The notes under the pieces were generated by a model. The model made no database searches and was not told the DNA's origin. It was given only the letters and a program-made list of their open reading frames with translations. A stretch of DNA of 64,000 bases from Chloroflexota bacterium (GTDB lineage: Bacteria > Chloroflexota > Anaerolineae > Promineifilales > Promineifilaceae), in assembly GCA_018004935.1 (NCBI GenBank), contig JAGNBF010000013.1, positions 39,021-103,020 of the forward strand. Direction: 5' to 3'. Numbering within the stretch: the stretch's first letter is position 1; every line of letters starts with the position of its first letter. The position numbers and the translations under genes were made by a program. Below are positions 1 to 7,006 of the stretch, piece by piece.

Positions 1-257
1 TTGTTTTTTCCCTTCTTGCCGGGAATCGTTAGGGAGGTGGGTTCATTCTTCCCGATTTCGGGAATTGTCAGGGGGGGGTGCTTCTGGTGTCCTATAGTTT
101 GCCCGGCGTGAGTACGCATTTCCTCAGGAATACGCTAATATATCTTTCGTGATATTGAGCATCGGCATAAAGTGACATTTTGTTTGGTGATGACAGGGTG
201 GCGGCACAAAGCAAATGGTTGCAGAAGCCCTATTGTCAAAGTCAGGGGTAAGAAGAG
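1..257. other. Intergenic, no gene seen
   Basis: I see no supported gene here. Positions 166-184 form one arm of a 19-bp perfect inverted repeat whose other arm is at 3248-3266, beyond the first gene block. A GC-rich stretch with poly-G sits near 70-78. Confidence 0.6.
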
Positions 258-611
258 ATGACAATTCCGATTTATCGTTCTGATGGGGATTGGGTAGGTA
301 TATTTCATCAGGGTCATTTATTTAACACGGATGGTGAGTGGTTAGGTTTTATCGTGGGCCGAGAAGTATTTGATCCGAATGGTAACTATCTGGCGTTTTT
401 GAGTGATGATCAGCGAATGTTGCGTAAACGGTCGCTGATGGGTGAACAACGTTATATTGTGCCACCGCCGCGGCCGCAACGTCCTAATATTCCCTCTGGT
501 GCTCCCTTACCCCCTATGTTCCGTGCCTTGCCTTATAGTATCATTGATATGTTTGAAGAGTTTCCGGAACGCTTCTCTTACATTTCCGAAACCAGACCGG
601 ATATGGATTAG
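258..611 (+). CDS. Small beta-repeat protein, possibly 4-fold beta-flower type
   Basis: A 117-residue protein whose first ~55 residues contain three or four short repeats of the form hydrophobic-Asp/Asn-Gly-Trp/Asn-hydrophobic (YRSDGDWVG, FNTDGEWLG, FDPNGNYLA). Each looks like a beta hairpin. This resembles proteins annotated as 4-fold beta-flower domain proteins, but that match is from memory and untested. The rest is Pro-rich (PPPRPQRP) and then charged. The ATG follows a purine-rich AAGAAG ribosome-binding site. No signal peptide or membrane segment is visible. It stands alone ahead of a thioesterase gene, and its cellular role is unknown. Confidence 0.6.
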   Translation: MTIPIYRSDGDWVGIFHQGHLFNTDGEWLGFIVGREVFDPNGNYLAFLSDDQRMLRKRSLMGEQRYIVPPPRPQRPNIPSGAPLPPMFRALPYSIIDMFEEFPERFSYISETRPDMD

Positions 612-697
612 TAGAGCCTGATGTCGCTTTAACGAACCCGGGTACTTTCGTAAGCGTTCCGTTATTCTGTCCGGCGGTCAAACCGCCAAGCTTAATG

Positions 698-728
698 AGG
701 GTTGCCCGTACCCTACGAAATCCCCAAG
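698..728 (+). repeat. Partial copy of dispersed repeat R1
   Basis: The stretch matches the 3' half of the R1 repeat found complete at 9430, 20400, 25288 and 44280 (GGGTTGCCCGTACC then CACGAAATCC-like, here with CTACGAAATCC). It lies just upstream of the thioesterase start. Confidence 0.6.
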
Positions 729-741
729 ACCTACTTATTCT

Positions 742-1218
742 ATGGATGCTAAACCTGTTCGTGATTCTCGTATTACTCTAACCGTTTTAATGGGTGTAGG
801 TGATGCCAATAACCTGGGCAATATCCATGGCGGTTTGATCATGAAATTGTGTGACGAAGCCGCCGGAATGGCCGCGACGAAACATGCCCGCCGCCCCTCG
901 GTTACGGTCGCTGTAGATTCCATGTTTTTTCATTCGCCAGTGCACATTGGTGACCTGGTGACAGTGCAGGCAGAAGTGACCTGGGTAGGGCGCAGTTCAA
1001 TGGAAACCAGAGTGGTGGTAACGGCCGAGAATGTTATTGGGGGTGAAACAACACATACCAATACGGCTTATTTTGTCTATGTGGCCCTGGGCGAAAATGG
1101 CCGCCCCATTCCTGTGCCCCCGCTCATTTGCGAGACAGAAGCTGAAAAAGAGAATTTTGCGCGTGCGGCCGCACGCCAGGCATATCGTTTGGATCAACGC
1201 CGACAGGGAAATTTGTAG
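742..1218 (+). CDS. Acyl-CoA thioesterase, hotdog fold
   Basis: A 158-residue single-hotdog protein of the YciA/BFIT acyl-CoA thioesterase family, which hydrolyses acyl-CoA to free acid and CoA in the cytoplasm. The family signature is present near residue 25: NIHGG followed by a helix with CDEAAG, where the Asp is the usual catalytic residue. The central strand region VDSMFFHSPVHIGD is also typical. Length is normal for one hotdog domain. The ribosome-binding site is weak, so the start rests on homology-like fit. A downstream BchI-like gene begins 50 bp later and may be co-transcribed. Substrate chain length cannot be told from sequence. Confidence 0.85.
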   Translation: MDAKPVRDSRITLTVLMGVGDANNLGNIHGGLIMKLCDEAAGMAATKHARRPSVTVAVDSMFFHSPVHIGDLVTVQAEVTWVGRSSMETRVVVTAENVIGGETTHTNTAYFVYVALGENGRPIPVPPLICETEAEKENFARAAARQAYRLDQRRQGNL

Positions 1219-1268
1219 TGTGAGTGTTATGTATATCCTTACCGTTTTTCTCCTTCTGGAGTTCTCTC

Positions 1269-2408
1269 ATGCCCCAAGCACGCTCCAAACTCCTTGAACT
1301 GCTCCTTAATAGTCCGGCACATCAGATTATCAGTGGGCCTGATGTTGATTTAGGTATTGCTGAGGTAGAGCCGTTTCCCTTTGCCGCCATTGTCGGGCAG
1401 ACGGAAATGAAACTGGCCCTTTTGCTGGCAATCATCAACCCCCGGGTAGGAGGCGTTTTGCTGGTAGGGCCACGCGGCACGGCCAAAACCACAGCTGTTC
1501 GTTCTCTGGTGGATATTTTGCCCCACACCCACCAGAGTAAATGTGCTAATGGTTGTACTGAAGCGATGCTGGAAGCGGGGGGGATGACCGCTATCTGCAA
1601 AGATTGTGCCCAAAAGGTGGGCTATGGCGAACCCCTGACGGAGAAGATGCAGGTTCGTATTGTGGAGTTGCCCCTAAATGCCCGGTTAGAAGATGTTGTG
1701 GGGGGAATTGATGAACGGCACGCCCTGGAAAAACAACGAATCCGCTTTGAACGGGGGTTGTTAGCACACGCGGACAACAATTTGCTCTATATTGATGAAG
1801 TCAATTTGTTAGAAGGAACAATTGCGGATGCGATTTTAGACGCGGCCGCACAGGGGCATTATACGGTGCGACGGGGGCCACTCAAACTTACTTACCGCTC
1901 CCGTTTTTTGCTGGTTGGCTCCATGAATCCGGAAGAAGGTCGCCTGCGGCCGCAACTGATGGATCGTTTTGGCCTGCGGGCCGTGGTGCGAGGCCTCACG
2001 GACAAAGATGAACGTTTTCTGGTGTATGAACAGGCCAGCCGTTACCGCCAGAATCCAGATGCCTTTGCGGCCGCGTATGCTGATATTACCCTCACCCTGG
2101 CTGAAGAAATTCAATCTGCCCGTGACCGTTTACCCCAGGTGGTGCTGGATGATGCGGCCCGTAATCTGGGCTTGAATCTGGTGCAACAGTTGAGCATTGA
2201 CTCCAACCGGGCAGAGATTACCTTGTTTGAAGCGGCACGAGCACACGCGGCCGCGGATAACCGTACCCTCGTTACTTCGGATGACATCCGCGCCGTAGTA
2301 CCCCTCTCCCTGCGCTTGCGCCAAAGCCCAACGTTAGACCAATTTTTTGTTGAACAAGAAAAGGAAGATGTCCACCTGCGCCAATTATTAAGCGAGGGCT
2401 ATGGTTAA
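1269..2408 (+). CDS. Magnesium chelatase subunit I (BchI/ChlI)-like AAA+ ATPase
   Basis: A 379-residue AAA+ protein. Walker A is GPRGTAKTT (residues ~67-75), Walker B is LLYIDEVNLL, and sensor 1 is GSMNPEEG, as in BchI/ChlI and related MoxR-like ATPases. An insertion after Walker A contains a C-x3-C and a C-x2-C pair (CANGC and CKDC, ~residues 94-116), possibly a metal-binding knuckle. An in-frame GTG lies 45 bp upstream, but the ATG at 1269 has a good GGAG site and gives the usual N-terminus, so I chose it. No BchD or BchH is nearby, so a role in chlorophyll synthesis is not supported. A cobaltochelatase-like or chaperone role is equally likely. Confidence 0.82.
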   Translation: MPQARSKLLELLLNSPAHQIISGPDVDLGIAEVEPFPFAAIVGQTEMKLALLLAIINPRVGGVLLVGPRGTAKTTAVRSLVDILPHTHQSKCANGCTEAMLEAGGMTAICKDCAQKVGYGEPLTEKMQVRIVELPLNARLEDVVGGIDERHALEKQRIRFERGLLAHADNNLLYIDEVNLLEGTIADAILDAAAQGHYTVRRGPLKLTYRSRFLLVGSMNPEEGRLRPQLMDRFGLRAVVRGLTDKDERFLVYEQASRYRQNPDAFAAAYADITLTLAEEIQSARDRLPQVVLDDAARNLGLNLVQQLSIDSNRAEITLFEAARAHAAADNRTLVTSDDIRAVVPLSLRLRQSPTLDQFFVEQEKEDVHLRQLLSEGYG

Positions 2409-3081
2409 TGCGAGTTTCCCCATGCTTCATCTCACCCCCCGCCAACAAACCCTTCTTCATGTCAGCCTGACCGCCATTTTGGCGGCATATTGGCTTGTCT
2501 GGATGCCAGGGCCGGGGGCTGGTTTACAGCTTATCGGGTTAGAAATGGGGGAATGGGTGAAATTTTTGCCTGAGGTGCGGGCCGGGCAGATAAGCGCCGG
2601 GCGTGATTTATTCTATTTGCCCCCGATAACAGCGGGGCTTCTGCTGGCTCTTAGCACAGTGGGGTGGCCGCACCGCTGGCCCACCTGGCTGGTACGGGGC
2701 CTGGCGGTATTGGTCAGTCTGTTGGCCTTCCCTTCATTGGATGCGATTCGTTTTGAGCCACGTTCAGAATGGTTGTGGCGATTGGGGCTGGTGGGATTGG
2801 TGGTGATGGGGGTGGGGGTGACACCCTGGCTTAACGGTAGGCGGGGCAAAGCCGCGGCCGCGTTTACTATCCTTCTCAGCTTGATTGCCATAGCCGGAGC
2901 CGTTCTTCCTGTTTGGGCTTATCTGGTCATGCGCCCGGCCATCAGCCATGCCCTGACGCGACCGGTGGGTTTTGGTCCGGGTTTTTGGCTTAATATGGGT
3001 GGACATGGGGTTGCGGCCGCGGTGCTTTTGGCTTCATTGGTTTACACCCGAGAGCCGCGAGAAGTCAGCCCTAACTCCTAA
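2401..3081 (+). CDS. Polytopic membrane protein of unknown function
   Basis: A 226-residue protein with about six hydrophobic segments (roughly residues 18-35, 80-95, 105-122, 128-143, 154-175 and 195-215) and no recognised motif. It overlaps the end of the BchI-like gene by 8 bp, implying translational coupling and a shared transcript. An alternative ATG lies seven codons downstream. Two GCGGCCGC motifs are read as Ala-Ala-Ala inside membrane segments. I cannot assign a function. Confidence 0.7.
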   Translation: MVNASFPMLHLTPRQQTLLHVSLTAILAAYWLVWMPGPGAGLQLIGLEMGEWVKFLPEVRAGQISAGRDLFYLPPITAGLLLALSTVGWPHRWPTWLVRGLAVLVSLLAFPSLDAIRFEPRSEWLWRLGLVGLVVMGVGVTPWLNGRRGKAAAAFTILLSLIAIAGAVLPVWAYLVMRPAISHALTRPVGFGPGFWLNMGGHGVAAAVLLASLVYTREPREVSPNS

Positions 3082-3283
3082 GTAATCGGCCAAAAACAAC
3101 TTGGGTGGCGCGGTCAGGAGACCGGCCACAGCAAATGGTTAAGTTATTTAATCGTCAATCCTAAACAGCTATGTTGGGTTTCCCCCCTTCCCTCTGGGAT
3201 CGAAGGGGGATGGGTCTTTAGTCCAAACCTACCAATCTGTTGCCGCTAACAAAATGTCACTTTATGACTGTGGTAAGTATAAA

Positions 3284-3310
3284 CAAAAAGACGATGCACC
3301 GCATCGTCTC
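3284..3310 (-). terminator. Rho-independent terminator of acpP
   Basis: On the minus strand GACGATGC and GCATCGTC form an 8-bp stem with a 3-nt loop (positions 3308 to 3290) followed by TTTTTG. It lies about 65 bp past the acpP stop codon. Confidence 0.8.
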
Positions 3311-3376
3311 ATTGTCATGTTGCTCCGTTACGTTACGGAGTAGTTGTAACTGTCTACGGGTTATTCTCGCCGGTTC

Positions 3377-3613
3377 TCAGTCCATCTGGGCTTGAATATA
3401 GGTAATCGCTTCACCTACCGTGGTGATCTTTTGGGCTTCTTCATCTGAGATTTCGCTTTCAAACTCCTCTTCAAAAGCCATAATCAATTCCACCAGGTCC
3501 AGGGAATCAGCTTCCAATTCCTCACGGAAACGAGCATTTAGCACAACTTTGCTCTCATCCACGCCCAATAAGTCCACGATTATTTTAGTGATACGCTCTT
3601 GTACATCGCTCAT
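3377..3613 (-). CDS. acpP: Acyl carrier protein
   Basis: A 78-residue acidic four-helix carrier protein for fatty-acid synthesis. The 4'-phosphopantetheine attachment site is Ser37 in [17 protein letters not shown], the canonical D-S-L motif, and overall length matches bacterial AcpP. The ATG has a strong GGAGG site upstream. It is monocistronic, with its own terminator, and is not clustered with other fab genes here. Confidence 0.95.
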   Translation of the reverse strand: MSDVQERITKIIVDLLGVDESKVVLNARFREELEADSLDLVELIMAFEEEFESEISDEEAQKITTVGEAITYIQAQMD

Positions 3614-4038
3614 CGAAAATCCTCCAGGGATATTGTTAATTTCTTGCCATGCTTGAATGGTTCAGGCAGTTGGGCAGGGCAATTTTAAGAGGAATACCTT
3701 GTTTGTCAAGGACAACTGCAGGCTAAAACACCAGTCTGGCCCATAAGTTGCGTCTGTGTTCATTTCACGCTGGGATTACTGACGAGATGGTGCGGAGAGA
3801 TTATAATCTTATTTACCAAATGGTCCTACGCCTCATTTGAGTATGGCGTGGTACAATGGGGGTTTACCATCCTGGTGTATTCTGTTTTGTAACTATACAC
3901 GTCAGAAACCGGGTTTTTCTCTTGTGGGGCCTGAGTTAGCCTGAGCAAAAAACCGGTTTCTCTAGCGAGGCTATATAGTTACTCTGTTTTTAATCACGGC
4001 TTTATACCCAGATCAGTTGTGCCCTTAGAGATATAACG
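3614..4038. other. Intergenic region with fold-back element
   Basis: 425 bp between the divergent acpP and histidine-kinase genes, so it should hold both promoters. I could not place either confidently. A fold-back element occupies 3889-3983. Confidence 0.5.
3889..3983. repeat. Fold-back element with GTAACTAT ends
   Basis: Outer arms GTAACTATA (3889) and TATAGTTAC (3983) enclose inner arms GAAACCGGG-TTTTT and AAAAAACCGGTTTC. The outer ends resemble those of the element at 27975-28075. It is likely a small non-autonomous repeat. Confidence 0.6.
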
Positions 4039-5796
4039 ATGGAAAAACAGGCAACCCTTACCCAACAAGATCGCCTCGCGGCGTTGTATGAATTAAGTGC
4101 TCGATTGGGCACAACGTTGGATTTGCAGGAACTGCTCACCCAGATTATGGATTCGATTATCCAATTAACGCGGGCGGAGCGGGGTTTTATGATGCTCTAT
4201 GATGAGTTTACCGGGGAGTTACGCCCGGTAGCGGCGCGTAATGTGGATCAAAAGACGCTGGATGGTAGTTCGATGGAAATTAGTCGCACGGTGATCACAC
4301 GGGCGGCTACCACGGGCAACCCCATTTTGACGAATAACGCGCAAGAAGATGATCGGTTTGCCGGGAATCAAAGTGTTGTGGGCTACCAGTTACGCTCTAT
4401 TATGTGTGCACCTTTGCGGGCACGCGGCCGCGTCATCGGGGCTGTTTATGTGGATAATCGCCTTTTTACAGGGGTGTTTGCCCAACCCGACCTGGATTTG
4501 CTGGTTGCCTTTACCAATCAGGCCGCCATGGCCATAGATAATGCTCGCCTCTTCCAACGGACTGATCAGGCTTTGGCCCGGCGTGTGGAAGAGTTAAGCC
4601 TTTTCCAACTTATTGACCAGGAACTCAATAAATCTCTAGAGTTAAACCGGGTACTAATCCAGGCGTTGGATTGGGCTATTCAGTTAACCCAGGCGGATGC
4701 CGGTTCGATTGGCCTGATCACGGAAGACAAAGAGACGAAGGAGCGCTATTTACGCCTGCTGGCTCATCGTGGTGTAGATGAGCATCAACCCCACGAACGG
4801 GTGTCGCTCCATCATCCGGTGTTGGCCCAGGTTTTGGCTTTGGGGCAGGCAGTCTCTCTGAATAATACGACACCGGAAGAGAGTATAGATGGCTCTGCGG
4901 CCGCGACACAACTGGCCGTTCCCATTCGTCGTGAAGGCAAAGTTACTGGCCTTATTACTCTGGAAAACCAAAGCACCAGTAATGTCTTCAATGAAGAAGA
5001 TACTGCTTTTGTGGCCCGTCTGGCCGACCGGGCGGCTGTCGCTATCAACAATTCCAGCCTTTACGAAGAAATCCACCGCATCAACAATGCTAAAAGTCAA
5101 TTTGTTTCTCTGGTGGCTCATGAATTACGTGTGCCCATGACTTCTATCAAAGGGTATGCAGACCTCCTAAGCAAAGGATTGGCCGGGCCACTCAATGATC
5201 AACAGCAAAGTTTTATGGCTGTTATCTTACGTAACCTGGATCGCATGAGTGTGCTCATTCGTGATTTGTCTGATATTAACCAGATTGAAAGCGGCCGCAT
5301 GAAATTTGAACTGGCTCCCTTCGATCTGCACCTCATCGTCAAAGATGTGGTGGGCAGTTTACGTGAGGCCATGGAATCCCGTAAACAAACGTATCACATT
5401 CAGGTTGCCCCTGATATGCCCCCCGTCTATGCGGACCGCACCCGCATTGGCCAGGTGCTGACCAACCTGGTGAGCAACGCCCACAAATATACTCCCGATG
5501 GTGGTGCTATTACTGTGCGCCTCAATTGGCAGGATGGTTTTGCCCAGGTAGAGGTGGTAGATACCGGCATTGGTATTAAACCGGAAGAGCAAGCCAAATT
5601 GTTTAGCCAGTTCTTCCGTTCTGATGATAGTGCCGTGCGAGCACAGGTTGGGTGGGGGTTGGGGCTTTCGATTGTTAAGATGATGGTAGAAGCCCAGGGT
5701 GGACAAATCAATTTTCAGAGTGAGTATGGCAAGGGAAGTACTTTCAGCTTTACGATGCTTCTGGCAACCGCGCAACCATCCACCAATCGGGTGTGA
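4039..5796 (+). CDS. GAF-GAF sensor histidine kinase
   Basis: A 585-residue cytoplasmic hybrid-less kinase. GAF 1 spans about residues 25-175 and GAF 2 about 190-345. The HisKA helix follows, with phospho-acceptor His361 in VAHELRVPMTSIKGY. The ATPase domain has an N box (NLVSNAHKYTPDGG), G1 (VDTGIGI) and G2 (GWGLGL, with Trp where Thr or Ser is usual). No membrane segment is visible, so it probably senses a soluble ligand or redox signal. No response regulator is adjacent, making it an orphan in this window. It autophosphorylates by family knowledge. The signal is unknown. Confidence 0.9.
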   Translation: MEKQATLTQQDRLAALYELSARLGTTLDLQELLTQIMDSIIQLTRAERGFMMLYDEFTGELRPVAARNVDQKTLDGSSMEISRTVITRAATTGNPILTNNAQEDDRFAGNQSVVGYQLRSIMCAPLRARGRVIGAVYVDNRLFTGVFAQPDLDLLVAFTNQAAMAIDNARLFQRTDQALARRVEELSLFQLIDQELNKSLELNRVLIQALDWAIQLTQADAGSIGLITEDKETKERYLRLLAHRGVDEHQPHERVSLHHPVLAQVLALGQAVSLNNTTPEESIDGSAAATQLAVPIRREGKVTGLITLENQSTSNVFNEEDTAFVARLADRAAVAINNSSLYEEIHRINNAKSQFVSLVAHELRVPMTSIKGYADLLSKGLAGPLNDQQQSFMAVILRNLDRMSVLIRDLSDINQIESGRMKFELAPFDLHLIVKDVVGSLREAMESRKQTYHIQVAPDMPPVYADRTRIGQVLTNLVSNAHKYTPDGGAITVRLNWQDGFAQVEVVDTGIGIKPEEQAKLFSQFFRSDDSAVRAQVGWGLGLSIVKMMVEAQGGQINFQSEYGKGSTFSFTMLLATAQPSTNRV

Positions 5797-5899
5797 ACCG
5801 GAATAGGGAATTTATCTGCCGTTTTTTCTTTCCTTTGCATTTGCTGTGTCTCTGCGGCGAAATATTTTCAGAGGCGTTTCCCCTGAGCGGGGTGCTCAC

Positions 5900-5927
5900 C
5901 AAGCCTGCCCTGAGCTTGCCGAAGGGA
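5900..5927. repeat. Partial dispersed repeat R3
   Basis: GCCTGCCCTGAGCTTGCCGAAGG is a variant half-copy of R3, whose complete fold-back forms are at 41690-41745, 58313-58363 and 59645-59690. Confidence 0.5.
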
Positions 5928-5939
5928 GGAAGAAAAACC

Positions 5940-5968
5940 TGTAGGGCGATTTGCCAAATCGCCCTACA
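5940..5968. repeat. Short R2 palindrome
   Basis: TGTAGGGCGATTTG and its complement CAAATCGCCCTACA form a near-perfect 29-bp palindrome. Longer versions sit inside the MITE-like elements at 10997 and 18676 and the tandem repeats at 55054. Confidence 0.7.
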
Positions 5969-5985
5969 TTTTCAGAGGAGTTGTT

Positions 5986-6300
5986 ATGTATGAGAATGGT
6001 CCGGTCAAATTACTATTGACCTACAACGTTTTGCCGGAAACCATCCAGGAATATTGGCAGTTTGTCATGGGGCGTTATGTACCCACGATGCAAACAATGG
6101 GTTTACAGATGTTTGATGCTTATCAAACTACCTACGGTGATATACCGAATCGTCTGGTTATGTTTGTCGCCGCCGATAAAGATACTGCCATCCGTGCGAT
6201 GGACACGGACACCTGGGAAACACTCAATGATCAGCTTTTGGAGTTTGTGACTGATTTCAGTTATAAGATGGTCCCCTTCCGCGAGAAATTCCAATTTTAA
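5986..6300 (+). CDS. Small conserved-looking protein of unknown function
   Basis: A 104-residue protein with alternating predicted strands and helices (LLLTYNVLP, IQEYWQFVM, LVMFVAADK, AIRAM, TLNDQLLEFV). This is compatible with a dimeric alpha-beta-barrel or NIPSNAP-like fold, but I do not recognise the family. The start is supported by an AGAGGAG site 6 bp before the ATG. No membrane segment or signal is visible. It is followed 90 bp later by a membrane protein gene in the same direction. Confidence 0.7.
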   Translation: MYENGPVKLLLTYNVLPETIQEYWQFVMGRYVPTMQTMGLQMFDAYQTTYGDIPNRLVMFVAADKDTAIRAMDTDTWETLNDQLLEFVTDFSYKMVPFREKFQF

Positions 6301-6390
6301 ATAGGCTCTCTATCCGATAGAGGTTAACCCATTTTTGGAAGAAGGGTTTGCTAACCTGATTGTTTTGGTCACGGTTCCTGTTTTTGTCGT

Positions 6391-6990
6391 ATGAAAAAGC
6401 ACAAATTATTATTGTTTGAATTGATCAGCCGCCGGTTACGCGGCAAGTTACTCCTGTTGTTAGTGTTGGTGGTCGCGGCCGCGATTTATGACATCTATAC
6501 CCAATTTTTGGGCGACTACTGGTACGTTGCCTGGGTTGTGGCTGGTCTGCTTATACCCCTCTGGTTTTACTACGCCATTTTATTTCGCCGGGGAGCCATC
6601 CACATCCGTGCCGATGTCTTACGTTTGCAAGGCCCCATCTGGCGGATGAATATCCCGTATGAAGACATTTATTCGGTGACAGCGGGGCAGATGGAACAGC
6701 ATTACCCATTCTCGTCGTTAAGCTGGGCGAAAAGAGGGTTGTTATCCCCATTGTATGGCGCTTCCGGTGTCTTTGTGGAATTAAAAACCCAGCCTAAAGG
6801 GTATGACTGGCGGCATCTATGGTTTCCCCCTTATCTCTTTGGCAAAAACCGTGGTGGTTTACTGTTATATGGGGGAGATTGGATGATAACCAGTGGGGAT
6901 ATTGAAGCCGCCCGTGCTCAGTGGTTAGCGAAACATGGCCAACATGCCCGACGTGGACAAACTTCTGCTGAACGTCTGGGTCGGGAATAA
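6391..6990 (+). CDS. Membrane protein with PH-like C-terminal domain, unknown
   Basis: A 199-residue protein with two hydrophobic helices (about residues 17-37 and 45-66). A cytoplasmic beta-rich domain follows, starting RRGAIHIRADVLRLQGPIW, reminiscent of bacterial PH (bPH2-type) membrane proteins. The C-terminus is basic and hydrophilic. It precedes the glycosyltransferase gene by 16 bp, so the two are probably one operon. The function is unknown. Confidence 0.65.
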   Translation: MKKHKLLLFELISRRLRGKLLLLLVLVVAAAIYDIYTQFLGDYWYVAWVVAGLLIPLWFYYAILFRRGAIHIRADVLRLQGPIWRMNIPYEDIYSVTAGQMEQHYPFSSLSWAKRGLLSPLYGASGVFVELKTQPKGYDWRHLWFPPYLFGKNRGGLLLYGGDWMITSGDIEAARAQWLAKHGQHARRGQTSAERLGRE

Positions 6991-7006
6991 GGGGTAACAA
7001 TAACGA

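Noticed and set aside
1224..1268. GTG start for the BchI-like ATPase
   Set aside because: It adds a 15-residue hydrophobic stretch without a ribosome site; the ATG at 1269 has GGAG.
1269..2408. Evidence of phototrophy
   Set aside because: BchI-like ATPases are common in non-phototrophs and no other bch or reaction-centre gene is present.
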